64,000 nucleotides of DNA from Mannheimia granulomatis (GCF_013377255.1 NZ_CP016614.1:1682501-1746500); one strand, 5' to 3'. Shown: positions 51,189-60,146, counted from the first letter of the stretch. Notes: generated by a model from the sequence alone, not told the origin. A program made the numbers and translations.

Positions 51189-52082
51189 TTATTTCGCTAA
51201 TTTGCGATATTTACGTTGCCGACGAAGTGCCATTGCACCGTCTAAAACTAAAAGTAAAACCGCAATTAATAAACAGCCCATTAAAAGATAAGCTTCTTTT
51301 GCTAAAGTTTCGCCAATTAAAAATGAAATTACCAGCATCACACAAGGCTCTGCATAACCTAAAAGTCCAAGCACATTAAAAGGTAAAATCGTACTTGCCA
51401 AGGTATAAGAAATTAACGCCGCCCCACTGATTAAACCAAGCAAGACAATAAAATAGTAGATATTCGGATTTTGGCTTTCAATATAAAGCATATCCGTTTT
51501 TCCGATAAAATATAATGCAACCGGAATCAAAAATAAAATTTCACAGACAAAACTATATAGATGACTCAAACCAAACTTACGGCGTAAATAGAAATAGATA
51601 GGATAGCCGGTACATACAAACAGACTTTCGAGCGACAGTTTTCCGGACAAGAGAATATTGCTCATCACTCCAATAAAAGCAAAAATAATGGCCAACCATT
51701 TATTGAAGGAAAGCATTTCTTGATAAACTACTTTACCAAATGCAACCATCACAATCGGCATTAATAAATAGCCCATTGAAACTTCAATCGCTTTTCCGCT
51801 ATTCGGTGCCCATAAAAATAGCCACATCTGCCCACCAACAATGCCCGAGGTAACTAAGATAACGAGCAAAAGGTAAGGCTCTTTTATCAAACGTTGAATA
51901 AAGGCAAAAAAATCTTTTTGTTTTTTAAATAGAAATAATGCCAAAAAAAGAAAAGGCAATGTAACTACCATTCGAATGCCAAACACACTTTCTCCGGAAA
52001 GTGGGCGTAGAAAAATCGCCAAATAATACATACAGCCAAATAAAACGGAAGCTGAAAGTGAAAAAAGAATACCTTTTAACAT
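51189..52082 (-). CDS. rarD: RarD-type EamA/DMT-family permease
   Basis: The 297-residue protein has about ten hydrophobic helices in the two-repeat drug/metabolite transporter layout. It follows RarD members of the H. influenzae type in SLSASVLFGCMYYLAIFLRP, GGQMWLFLWAPNSGKAIEVS and the end KLSLES...LIAVLLLVLDG pattern. RarD's substrate is unknown; the family name comes from chloramphenicol sensitivity work in other bacteria. It precedes the lysE-family gene by 16 bases. The gap upstream to alaA is 99 bases. Confidence 0.82.
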   Translation of the reverse strand: MLKGILFSLSASVLFGCMYYLAIFLRPLSGESVFGIRMVVTLPFLFLALFLFKKQKDFFAFIQRLIKEPYLLLVILVTSGIVGGQMWLFLWAPNSGKAIEVSMGYLLMPIVMVAFGKVVYQEMLSFNKWLAIIFAFIGVMSNILLSGKLSLESLFVCTGYPIYFYLRRKFGLSHLYSFVCEILFLIPVALYFIGKTDMLYIESQNPNIYYFIVLLGLISGAALISYTLASTILPFNVLGLLGYAEPCVMLVISFLIGETLAKEAYLLMGCLLIAVLLLVLDGAMALRRQRKYRKLAK

Positions 52083-52181
52083 TTAAAATAAGACTTTAAA
52101 AAATGAATGAATAATTTTCAAATCTACCTATAGAGATCAAATTCCCATCTTTAGAAAAGAGGGGAATTGATAAGATTTGAG

Positions 52182-53399
52182 CTACTCTTGACGATATGTT
52201 TTCAAGAAATTCGCAAGCCGCCCGATTGCCGCTTCAATTTGGTGTGCATAAGGCAATGTGACCACACGGAAGTGGTCTGGTTTTTTCCAGTTAAAGCCGG
52301 AGCCTTGCACTAATAACACTTTTTCTTGTTGCAGTAGATCGTAGATAAATTTTTGGTCATCTTTAATGCCATACATTTCCGTATCAATTTTCGGGAACAT
52401 ATATAACGCACCTTTGGCTTTCACACAGCTAATACCCGGAATTTGCACCAATAAATCATACATTTTATTGCGTTGTTCCAATAAACGACCGCCCGGCAAC
52501 ACAAATTCATTAATGCTTTGATAGCCACCTAATGCGGTTTGAATAGCATGTTGCATCGGCGTATTGGCACATAAACGCATTGAGGCTAACATATCTAAAC
52601 CTTCAATAAAGCCTTTTGCTTGATTTTTCGGACCGCTTAATACCATCCACCCTTGGCGGAAACCTGCCACACGGTATGCTTTCGATAAACCGTTATAGGT
52701 TACGGTTAATACATCCGGAGCAAGGGTCGCAATATGATGATGCACCGCACCATCATAAAGAATTTTTTCATAAATTTCGTCCGCAAAAATAATCAAATTA
52801 TGTTGACGGGCAAGTTCTGCAATCTCTAATAAGATTTGACGGCTATACACAGCCCCGGTCGGGTTATTCGGGTTAATAACCAAAATTCCTTTAGTGCGTG
52901 GTGTAATTTTTGATTTAATATCTTCAATATCCGGAAACCATTCATTTTCTTCATCGCACAGATAATGCACCGCTTTACCACCGGCAAGGGTTGAGGCTGC
53001 CGTCCATAACGGATAATCCGGCATTGGGATTAAAATTTCATCACCATCATTTAACAACGCCTGCATAGACATTGTAATCAACTCAGACACACCGTTACCA
53101 ATATAAACATCGTTAACATCCATGCCACGCATGCCTTTAGATTGATAATATTGCACAATCGCCTTGCGGGCTGAATACAACCCTTTTGAATCGCAGTAGC
53201 CTTGAGCGGTTGGAAGATTACGGATAACGTCTACTAAAATTTCATCAGGGGCCTCAAAACCAAAAGGAGCAGGGTTGCCGATATTTAATTTTAAAATTTT
53301 ATGCCCTTCTTCTTCTAAACGAAGAGCCTCTTTGTGAATAGGCCCGCGAATATCGTAGCGAACCTGTGCTAATTTATCTGATTTTGGGAAACGATCCAT
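52182..53399 (-). CDS. alaA: Alanine transaminase AlaA
   Basis: AlaA makes alanine from pyruvate and glutamate. The 405-residue product equals E. coli AlaA/YfbQ in length and begins MDRFPKSDKLAQVRYDIRGP. It is a fold-type I PLP enzyme: NPNNPTGAVYS, the DEIYEKILYDG segment, the PLP lysine in YNGLSKAYRVAGFRQGWMV, and a C-terminal GSGFNWKKPDHFRVVTLP carrying the carboxylate-binding Arg. It is divergent from menF. Identification is secure. Confidence 0.95.
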   Translation of the reverse strand: MDRFPKSDKLAQVRYDIRGPIHKEALRLEEEGHKILKLNIGNPAPFGFEAPDEILVDVIRNLPTAQGYCDSKGLYSARKAIVQYYQSKGMRGMDVNDVYIGNGVSELITMSMQALLNDGDEILIPMPDYPLWTAASTLAGGKAVHYLCDEENEWFPDIEDIKSKITPRTKGILVINPNNPTGAVYSRQILLEIAELARQHNLIIFADEIYEKILYDGAVHHHIATLAPDVLTVTYNGLSKAYRVAGFRQGWMVLSGPKNQAKGFIEGLDMLASMRLCANTPMQHAIQTALGGYQSINEFVLPGGRLLEQRNKMYDLLVQIPGISCVKAKGALYMFPKIDTEMYGIKDDQKFIYDLLQQEKVLLVQGSGFNWKKPDHFRVVTLPYAHQIEAAIGRLANFLKTYRQE

Positions 53400-53590
53400 T
53401 ATAAACTTCCTATTACTTTGTTATTCTGATAGTAGTATTCATCCCATCTGCTCAAAAAATAAATAATTTGGAATGAATTTGTAAACATTACTCTAATTTG
53501 GGAGGAAAAAAAAGAGGAAATGCGTTAAAATGGGGACCTTTTTTTCGATCAGCTAAAAACAAGCGGTTAAGTTTTCTTATTTTTTTGCAA

Positions 53591-54892
53591 ATGCCTATTT
53601 TTAATCAACTAAAACAAGAACTTATAAAAGGTTATACAGAAATCAGTCATCATCAAGGTTTGATTGCCATTCAAGCCTCTGTTGCCTATTCAGAAGAGAG
53701 TTTCTCATTACTTGGTTGGTTAAAAGCACAAGAAAACCACTATCCGCATTTTTTTCTACAATATCGCGATTCAGCTCAGGCCATCGCGACTATCGGGATA
53801 CTTAAACAATTTAATACTCTTGAAGCGGCACAAACCTTTATTGAACAACAAAACTTACCTTTAATTGGTGGTATGCAATTTGAAGGTAATACACAATTTA
53901 TTTTGCCGCAATTTTCATTGATAAAAAATCAGCAAAATTTGACCGCTTGTTTTTATTTCGACAGCGACCACTACCAACAACAAGCGGTCATTTTTGAGCA
54001 ATTTCTCGCGAATTTTGAGCAAGTTGCTCAGTTAAGTCTTACCAACAATACTATGCTTTCCATTAATTCTGCCAGTAATTTTGAGCAATGGAAACAGAAT
54101 ATTGATAAGGCTATTGCAGCCATAAAAGAGGGATTTTTTCGTAAAGTAGTGCTGGCAAATGCAACCACACTTAACTTTGAATTGCCGATTTCCTGCTATG
54201 ATTTATTAGCCGAAAGTGAAAAAACTAATCTGGGATGTTACCATTTCTTATGGGCGGAAAGTGCAGAAAATGCTTTTATCGGCTCTACCCCGGAACGTCT
54301 ATATCAAAGACAAGGAAAATGTTTTTTTACTGAGGCCCTTGCCGGTACCTCTGCAGTTATGCCAAGTGAAATTCAAACCGAATTAAATGCTCAATGGCTA
54401 TTAAGCGATCCAAAAAATATCCATGAAAATCAATTAGTGGTTGATGATATCGAAAATAATCTAAAAGATTGTGTGAATAGTTTTGAAGTGGCAGAAGCCA
54501 CTATTAAACGCCTAAATAATGTTCAACATTTACGCCGTAAAATTCAGGCCGAATTGAAAAGCAATATGTCAGATAGAGATTGTTTGTTAAGAATTCACCC
54601 AACTGCTGCTGTTGCAGGACTACCACGTCAAAATGCAATTCAATTTATCACTCAAAATGAACCATTTACCCGTCACTGGTATGCCGGAACATTAGGGGTA
54701 ATGAGTCAAAGAGAATCGGAGTTTTGTGTTACCTTACGTTCAGCTCTTATCTCTTTTAATACCATTACTTTATATGCAGGAGCCGGCATTGTTGAGGCAT
54801 CCGATCCTCAATCTGAATGGCAAGAAATCAAGCGTAAATCACAAGGTATTGCGAAATTATTAAATATTGATTTGGTAGTAAGTGAGATTTAA
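53591..54892 (+). CDS. menF: Isochorismate synthase MenF
   Basis: MenF converts chorismate to isochorismate, the first step to menaquinone. From the ATG at 53591 the protein is 433 residues (E. coli 431), starting MPIFNQLKQELIKGYTEISH. The frame opens far upstream with TTG at 53498, but the extra 31 residues lie in intergenic DNA with an uptake signal. Chorismate-binding motifs include GFFRKVVLANATTLNF, IGSTPERLYQR, the EALAGTS segment and GAGIVEASDPQSEW. An inverted uptake-signal pair lies inside the coding sequence (53942-53988), read as Thr-Ala-Cys and Gln-Ala-Val. Other men genes are not here. Identification is secure. Confidence 0.94.
   Translation: MPIFNQLKQELIKGYTEISHHQGLIAIQASVAYSEESFSLLGWLKAQENHYPHFFLQYRDSAQAIATIGILKQFNTLEAAQTFIEQQNLPLIGGMQFEGNTQFILPQFSLIKNQQNLTACFYFDSDHYQQQAVIFEQFLANFEQVAQLSLTNNTMLSINSASNFEQWKQNIDKAIAAIKEGFFRKVVLANATTLNFELPISCYDLLAESEKTNLGCYHFLWAESAENAFIGSTPERLYQRQGKCFFTEALAGTSAVMPSEIQTELNAQWLLSDPKNIHENQLVVDDIENNLKDCVNSFEVAEATIKRLNNVQHLRRKIQAELKSNMSDRDCLLRIHPTAAVAGLPRQNAIQFITQNEPFTRHWYAGTLGVMSQRESEFCVTLRSALISFNTITLYAGAGIVEASDPQSEWQEIKRKSQGIAKLLNIDLVVSEI
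53942..53988 (+). repeat. Inverted uptake-signal pair inside menF
   Basis: ACCGCTTGT (53942-53950) and ACAAGCGGT (53980-53988) are exact complements 29 bases apart within the menF reading frame. They encode Thr-Ala-Cys and part of Gln-Ala-Val. It is the only uptake-signal pair in the window that lies inside a gene. Confidence 0.8.
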
Positions 54893-55131
54893 GGGATTAA
54901 TACCCAGCTCTTCAAAACTGGTTCCCCTTTCTACTAGTACACTCTTTTCATTTCAAAGCAATTTATTACTAAATAAGAGCCTCTATCATCATAAACTTAT
55001 ATTGATATTCCATAATTAAAAATTATTTATCATAAAATCGTTTGCATAAAATCTCATCAGACCACTTAATCATATCTTATATAAAAATATTTGATAAAAT
55101 TTCGCGTTTTTTATAATTAAGGAGTATCTCA

Positions 55132-56190
55132 ATGAAACTAAATAAAAAATTAATTCTAACACTTGCCGCAGGCATAGTTTTAACTGCTTGCGGAGGTGGT
55201 AGTAGCGGCGGTGCGGTATCAAATCCGAATCCGACTCCAGTCTCACATAAACCTGCAGAAATAAATAACGACCAGGAAAAAAATAACATTCAAGAACCGG
55301 CTAGCTCTAAAGGTCAGGATAAAGCACAAGCATTGCCTAACTCTCAAAACCAGCAGCCGTCAGCTCAAAGTGATGTAATAGAGAAAAAACCTCAGCCTGA
55401 AACGATACCTTCTGTAAAACACGCATCTGTTGCATCACAACCACAAGAGAAAAAAATAGATGCATCATTTGACAAAATCGGCTCAGTAACACTCGACAAA
55501 GATGCACAAACCTTAACCCTTAATCAATTTATCTTAGTAGATAAAGCCGGCGTTCAAACAAAGTATGATAGCGTAAGTGGCAAAAAAATTATTGAAGAAA
55601 AAGAAACTATTGTATTGCCATTAGCTAATATTGGAGCAGAGCATAAATCAGCAGATTTTATAGTGCGTCACAGTGATGATCTGTTCTACGGCTACTATCA
55701 CGATACAAATAGCAAGAATCTTGTCGATGCTGCCGATAAATTTAGTCGCTATTTTGTGGTGTATGATGAAAACCGCGTAAACAGTAATATCGCTCAGGAT
55801 TTAACTGCGGTTTATAGTAAAAAAGAGGGCTTTATATATGGTTCAAACCCTCAAAATAAAGAGTTTGCTGCACGCATCAGCAAATTTGGCGATATCTCAA
55901 TTAAATTTGAAAATGGTAAAGCTACAGGTCAAGTAAAAGATGAAACCTCTGATCTTTTTACTATCACAGGCGATACCAAGCAATTAATTGTTACACCTAC
56001 AGAAAGCAACCCTATTATTGCTGCAGTTTTAACCCACAATCAAAAAAGCTATACGCAAGGAATGGATAAAGCGGTAATGGATATTAAGTTTGTTGATTCT
56101 AAATCTGGGGCTTCTGATCAGAAATATTTAATCGGTGAAGCGAAAAACGATAACTGGCAAGCAGTAATGGTTAGTGAAAAACAACAGTAA
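55132..56190 (+). CDS. Surface lipoprotein candidate with Gly-Ser and Pro/Gln linker (PlpE/OmlA-like architecture)
   Basis: The 352-residue product has a lipoprotein signal ending VLTAC, then a flexible GGGSSGGA tether and a Pro/Gln/Asn/Ser-rich linker to about residue 105. The rest is beta-rich with GKATGQVKDE and FTITGDTKQL strands and a C-terminal (F)VDSKSG..DQKYLIGEAK segment, as in small barrels of TbpB- and factor-H-binding-type surface lipoproteins. The layout resembles PlpE of M. haemolytica and OmlA of A. pleuropneumoniae, both surface antigens, but I do not see the PlpE hexapeptide repeats. The gene stands alone, with GGAG before the ATG and a strong terminator after. Surface display is inferred. 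Confidence 0.72.
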   Translation: MKLNKKLILTLAAGIVLTACGGGSSGGAVSNPNPTPVSHKPAEINNDQEKNNIQEPASSKGQDKAQALPNSQNQQPSAQSDVIEKKPQPETIPSVKHASVASQPQEKKIDASFDKIGSVTLDKDAQTLTLNQFILVDKAGVQTKYDSVSGKKIIEEKETIVLPLANIGAEHKSADFIVRHSDDLFYGYYHDTNSKNLVDAADKFSRYFVVYDENRVNSNIAQDLTAVYSKKEGFIYGSNPQNKEFAARISKFGDISIKFENGKATGQVKDETSDLFTITGDTKQLIVTPTESNPIIAAVLTHNQKSYTQGMDKAVMDIKFVDSKSGASDQKYLIGEAKNDNWQAVMVSEKQQ

Positions 56191-56211
56191 GCATTAATTC
56201 AACTAAAATAA

Positions 56212-56249
56212 AAAGAACTGATGCTGGTATCTATCGGCATCAGTTCTTT
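56212..56249. terminator. Bidirectional terminator between the lipoprotein gene and queE
   Basis: AAAGAACTGATGC (56212-56224) pairs exactly with GCATCAGTTCTTT (56237-56249), a 13-bp stem with a 12-base loop. On the minus strand it is followed by TTTTATTTTAG. It separates convergent genes. Confidence 0.9.
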
Positions 56250-56280
56250 AAATTTGTGGGAAATAATAACTTCTTCAAGT

Positions 56281-56907
56281 CTATTCAATACCAACCATTT
56301 TATGGGTTTGAATACTCAACTGCCATTTTGGCTTATTTGGTCGTTGGTTCAACAAACCTAACTGCGTAATGGTGTCTAACAAATTCATTTTTCCCTCAAC
56401 CTCACAAGGTGAAAGGTAATAATGTTCGGCTTTGATTTTGTTTTCCAACTGTTCACAAAACTCTTGTACCTCACCATCCACCACAACTCTCACTTCATTT
56501 GCGAAAGCAATACAACGGCGTTGGTATTTTTCCTGATACATTCGCTTCGGGCTGGTTGCGATATAATCAATTTGTGACGGAATTTCCTTTAAGCCGTTAG
56601 TTTCAATTGCTAAAAAATAGCCCTCTTGCTTTAGTTGATCCAATAACAGAGATAAATTCGGCTGAATAGTTGGCTCACCGCCAGTGATGATAATATTTTT
56701 TGCCGAATAGCCTCGAACTTTGGCAAGAATATCACCTAATGTCCATGACTCAAATTGATTGTAATTAGTGTCACACCATGGACAAGTAAGATTACATTTG
56801 CCAAAGCGTACAAAAATTGCCGGCATTCCGGTATTAAAACCTTCACCTTGCAAGCTCTCAAAAATCTCGACAATCGGAAAACTGGGATTAGAAATTAACA
56901 TTCCCAT
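56281..56907 (-). CDS. queE: 7-carboxy-7-deazaguanine synthase QueE
   Basis: QueE is the radical-SAM enzyme forming the deazaguanine ring in queuosine biosynthesis. The 208-residue product has the cluster motif CxxxCxxC at Cys38, Cys42 and Cys45 (GKCNLTCPWCDTN) and the SAM-binding GGEPT motif (IITGGEPTIQPN). The start overlaps the queD stop by one base (TAATG). It is last in queC-queD-queE behind a preQ1 riboswitch. Identification is secure. Confidence 0.95.
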   Translation of the reverse strand: MGMLISNPSFPIVEIFESLQGEGFNTGMPAIFVRFGKCNLTCPWCDTNYNQFESWTLGDILAKVRGYSAKNIIITGGEPTIQPNLSLLLDQLKQEGYFLAIETNGLKEIPSQIDYIATSPKRMYQEKYQRRCIAFANEVRVVVDGEVQEFCEQLENKIKAEHYYLSPCEVEGKMNLLDTITQLGLLNQRPNKPKWQLSIQTHKMVGIE

Positions 56908-57332
56908 TATTTGCTGTACTCACAATAGGAAGTAGGCGTTTCCCATAAACGAATCAAACTTACCGGCAAGCCTACTCTTTCTAGCTTTTCAAACATATAT
57001 TTCGCCATTTCTTCCGCCGTTGTGCGGCTTGGAATACCATAAACTTTAGATTTTAAATCAATCAGCAGTTGAGCCACTTGGCTTTCACGTTCGCTATTTA
57101 AATCATAAATAAAGGCATGATCCATTGGCTCTAAAATATAGGTTTTCACCACAGCTTTCAGATCTGAATAATCCATCACCATACCACGCTTTGCCCCATT
57201 TTGATGTAAATCTCCGGTCACTTCAACTTGTAGCTTATAGGTATGTCCATGCAAGTTTTGACATTTACCATCGTGCCCATCTAGCATATGAGCCATATCA
57301 AAACTAAATTCTTTTGCAATTTTAAACATCAT
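56907..57332 (-). CDS. queD: 6-carboxy-5,6,7,8-tetrahydropterin synthase QueD
   Basis: QueD makes the pterin substrate for QueE. The 141-residue product has zinc-binding histidines in FDMAHMLDGHDGKCQNLHGHTYKL-type order, shown as DMAH and LHGH, with catalytic Cys in GKCQN and the MDHAFIYD and WETPTSYCEY segments. It has two adjacent Met codons at the start (57332). GAGG in the end of queC serves as ribosome site, and queC ends immediately before it. Identification is secure. Confidence 0.94.
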   Translation of the reverse strand: MMFKIAKEFSFDMAHMLDGHDGKCQNLHGHTYKLQVEVTGDLHQNGAKRGMVMDYSDLKAVVKTYILEPMDHAFIYDLNSERESQVAQLLIDLKSKVYGIPSRTTAEEMAKYMFEKLERVGLPVSLIRLWETPTSYCEYSK

Positions 57333-57989
57333 TTAACCTCTTTCTGCCAAATATTCATGCAAGCCTTTTTCACGCAATACACAACTCGGACAGGTGTGGC
57401 AGCCGCCCTCAACGCCTAAATAACAGGTATGGGTGTGTTCACGAATGTAATCAAAAGCCCCTAATCGATCGGCTAATGCCCAAGTTTCTTTTTTGGTTAA
57501 ATACATTAATGGCGTGCGAATATTGAAATTGTAATCCATCGCTAAATTGAGTGTAACATTCATTGATTTCACAAATATATCACGACAGTCTGGATAACCA
57601 CTAAAATCGGTTTCACACACACCGGTAAAAATAGTTTGAATACCCTGTCCTTTGGCATAAATGGCGGTATAGAGCAAAAATAATGCATTACGTCCATCCA
57701 CAAAGGTATTTGGCGTGCTTCCGTGTTGTTGAATATCCGCCTTATCGTCCATTAAGGCATTGGTGGTGATAGCTTTAATTACTGAGGTATCAATCAAAGT
57801 TTGCTTCACCCCTAAATCTTGGGCAATCCATGCTGCTTTTTCCAATTCAATGGAATGGCGTTGCCCATATTGGAAAGTGACGACTTCTACATTTTCTCTG
57901 CCAAATTCAGCGATAGCTTGAAACAAGCAAGTAGTGGAATCTTGACCGCCGGAAAAAATCACAACAGCCTTTGGAGTTTGGTTAGTCAT
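57333..57989 (-). CDS. queC: 7-cyano-7-deazaguanine synthase QueC
   Basis: QueC converts 7-carboxy-7-deazaguanine to preQ0 using ATP and ammonia. The 218-residue product has the PP-loop FSGGQDSTTCLF and a C-terminal zinc site with CYLGVEGGCHTCPSCVLRE. It heads queCDE and its start is 7 bases after an AAGGA that is part of the preQ1-I riboswitch. Length is near the family's (E. coli 231). Identification is secure. Confidence 0.95.
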   Translation of the reverse strand: MTNQTPKAVVIFSGGQDSTTCLFQAIAEFGRENVEVVTFQYGQRHSIELEKAAWIAQDLGVKQTLIDTSVIKAITTNALMDDKADIQQHGSTPNTFVDGRNALFLLYTAIYAKGQGIQTIFTGVCETDFSGYPDCRDIFVKSMNVTLNLAMDYNFNIRTPLMYLTKKETWALADRLGAFDYIREHTHTCYLGVEGGCHTCPSCVLREKGLHEYLAERG

Positions 57990-57995
57990 ATTGTG

Positions 57996-58033
57996 TCCTT
58001 AGTTTTTTTGCGTGGGAGGTTTACGAACCACGT
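57996..58033 (-). promoter_or_regulatory. preQ1-I riboswitch upstream of queC
   Basis: On the minus strand, ACGTGG (58033-58028) and CCACG form stem P1 around TTCGTAAACCTC. It is followed by an A-rich tail CAAAAAAACTAAGGA ending at 57996. The A-run followed by CTAAGG and the short P1 hairpin are hallmarks of class I preQ1 riboswitches. The tail AAGG can pair with CCT in the loop as P2, sequestering the queC Shine-Dalgarno AAGGA. preQ1 binding should turn off translation of queCDE. The match is by consensus, not folding software. Confidence 0.85.
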
Positions 58034-58215
58034 AAGATGAAAAAATACAAGCGGTACTTTTTGCCTTGTATTTTGCGAAAGGCGGCATTTTACAGAGAAA
58101 TTGATAAAAAGGCTATTTAAATAGCATCTACTCTTGCAATAAATCAAAGAATTTACTTTCTCTTATACCCAAAATTAACTAGAATTAGGGTAATTTTATT
58201 GTAAGGAATTAGAAA

Positions 58216-58464
58216 ATGCTCACCCCAAAAAACTTAGAAGCCATTGCTCAACAATTACACAATGCCTTACCTCAAGGTTTAAGAAACGTCGGTAACGACC
58301 TCGATGAAAAATTTAAACAAATATTGCAAGCCCAATTAGCTCGTCTTGATGTGGTTACCCGTGAAGAATTTGACGTGCAATCGCAGGTTTTACTACGCAC
58401 CCGTGAAAAATTAAATGAATTAGAAAAACGCCTTGATGAATTAACAAAAGATGCACAATCTTAA
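58216..58464 (+). CDS. ubiK: Ubiquinone biosynthesis accessory factor UbiK
   Basis: UbiK (YqiC) aids late aerobic ubiquinone biosynthesis and interacts with UbiJ in E. coli. The 82-residue product matches it in LPQGLRNVGNDLDEKFKQIL-like amphipathic N-terminal helix and in the conserved LARLDVVTREEFDVQSQVLL segment, followed by a C-terminal coiled coil (LRTREKLNELEKRLDELTKD). AAGGAATT precedes the ATG at 58216. It lies before pgi by 31 bases. Identification is secure for a small protein. Confidence 0.92.
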   Translation: MLTPKNLEAIAQQLHNALPQGLRNVGNDLDEKFKQILQAQLARLDVVTREEFDVQSQVLLRTREKLNELEKRLDELTKDAQS

Positions 58465-58495
58465 ACCTATTCACATTTAGTAAAAGGAAATAAAG

Positions 58496-60136
58496 ATGCA
58501 AAAAATCAATCCAACTCAAACTTTTGCTTGGAATGCATTAGAGCAACATAAAGCAGACAAGCTGACTATACCTCAACTTTTTGCAGCCGATGCAAACCGC
58601 TTTGATAAATATTCACTTCGTTTTGAAAATGAGCTGTTAGTCGATTTTTCAAAAAATGCCATTAATGAAAAAACCCTCAATCTACTTCGCCAACTTGCTA
58701 ACGAATGTGGCTTAGAATCTGCCAAAAATGCAATGTTCTCGGGCAAAAAAATCAACCGTACCGAAAACCGTGCCGTTTTACATGTAGCCTTACGTAACCG
58801 CTCAAATACGCCAATCGCTGTGGATGGCAAAGATGTAATGCCGAAAGTTAATGCGGTATTAACAAAAATGAAAGCTTTCTGTGAGCGTGTGATTTCAGGT
58901 GAATGGAAAGGCTACACCGGCAAAGCGATTACCGATGTTATTAATATCGGTATTGGAGGCTCAGATTTAGGGCCTTATATGGTAACAGAAGCCCTACGAC
59001 CGTATAAAAACCACTTAAATATGCATTTTGTGTCCAATGTGGACGGCACACATATTGCAGAAGTATTACGTAAAGTCAATCCTGAAACAACTTTAGTTTT
59101 AGTCGCCTCAAAAACCTTCACGACCCAAGAAACCATGACTAACGCGCTTTCAGCTCGTAAATGGTTATTAGATTTGGCTCAAGATGAATCTGCGGTAGCG
59201 AAACACTTCGTGGCACTTTCAACCAATGCGAACGAAGTAGCAAAATTTGGCATTGATACCGCTAATATGTTTGAATTCTGGGATTGGGTTGGTGGCCGCT
59301 ATTCACTTTGGTCTGCAATCGGTTTATCTATTGCCCTTTCTATCGGTTTTGACAATTTCGAACAATTGCTGGCAGGAGCTCACGCAATGGATAACCATTT
59401 CTTAATCACCCCGATTGAGAAAAACATTCCAACTACATTAGCCTTAGTCGGTATTTGGAATAACAATTTCTTAGGTGCAGAATCTGAAGCTATTTTACCT
59501 TATGACCAATATATGCACCGTTTTGCAGCTTATTTCCAACAAGGTAATATGGAGTCTAACGGTAAATTTGTCGGTCGTGATGGCAAACCGGTTACTCATC
59601 AAACCGGACCGATTATTTGGGGCGAACCGGGAACAAACGGTCAGCATGCGTTCTACCAATTAATTCACCAAGGCACAAAATTAATCCCTTGTGATTTTAT
59701 CGCACCGGCACAAACGCATAACCCGTTAAGCGATCATCACAATAAATTACTCTCTAACTTCTTTGCTCAAACTGAGGCTCTTGCATTTGGTAAATCAAAA
59801 GAAGCAGTAGAAAAAGAGTTCTTAGATGCAGGCAAAACCTTAGATGAAGTGGCTGAAATCGTACCGTTTAAGGTCTTTACCGGCAATAAACCAACCAACT
59901 CAATTTTAGTACAGAAAATTACCCCATACAGCTTAGGTGCGTTGATTGCAATGTACGAACATAAAATCTTCGTACAAGGTGTGATCTTCAATATTTACAG
60001 CTTCGACCAATGGGGAGTGGAACTTGGTAAGCAGTTAGCTAACCGTATTTTGCCTGAACTGGAAAATAATGAAGAAATCACAAGCCATGACAGTTCGACT
60101 AACGGTTTAATCAATCAATTTAAAGCTTGGCGTTAG
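58496..60136 (+). CDS. pgi: Glucose-6-phosphate isomerase
   Basis: Pgi interconverts glucose-6-phosphate and fructose-6-phosphate. The 546-residue product (E. coli 549) has the family signatures around DVINIGIGGSDLGP, the VASKTFTTQETMTNA segment, GRYSLWSAIGLSIALSIG, and active-site GTNGQHAFYQLIHQGT with FNIYSFDQWGVELGK near the end. AAAGGAAAT precedes the ATG at 58496. It sits after ubiK and ends at an uptake-signal pair and a strong terminator. Identification is secure. Confidence 0.97.
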   Translation: MQKINPTQTFAWNALEQHKADKLTIPQLFAADANRFDKYSLRFENELLVDFSKNAINEKTLNLLRQLANECGLESAKNAMFSGKKINRTENRAVLHVALRNRSNTPIAVDGKDVMPKVNAVLTKMKAFCERVISGEWKGYTGKAITDVINIGIGGSDLGPYMVTEALRPYKNHLNMHFVSNVDGTHIAEVLRKVNPETTLVLVASKTFTTQETMTNALSARKWLLDLAQDESAVAKHFVALSTNANEVAKFGIDTANMFEFWDWVGGRYSLWSAIGLSIALSIGFDNFEQLLAGAHAMDNHFLITPIEKNIPTTLALVGIWNNNFLGAESEAILPYDQYMHRFAAYFQQGNMESNGKFVGRDGKPVTHQTGPIIWGEPGTNGQHAFYQLIHQGTKLIPCDFIAPAQTHNPLSDHHNKLLSNFFAQTEALAFGKSKEAVEKEFLDAGKTLDEVAEIVPFKVFTGNKPTNSILVQKITPYSLGALIAMYEHKIFVQGVIFNIYSFDQWGVELGKQLANRILPELENNEEITSHDSSTNGLINQFKAWR

Positions 60137-60146
60137 TATATATTTT

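Noticed and set aside
54891..54929. Stem-loop after menF (CCAG...CTTCAAAA...CTGG, with outer AAGGG/CCCTT) that recalls a tRNA-Sec anticodon arm.
   Set aside because: No acceptor, D or T arm surrounds it, and the loop is too long. It is more likely a weak terminator for menF or a chance structure.
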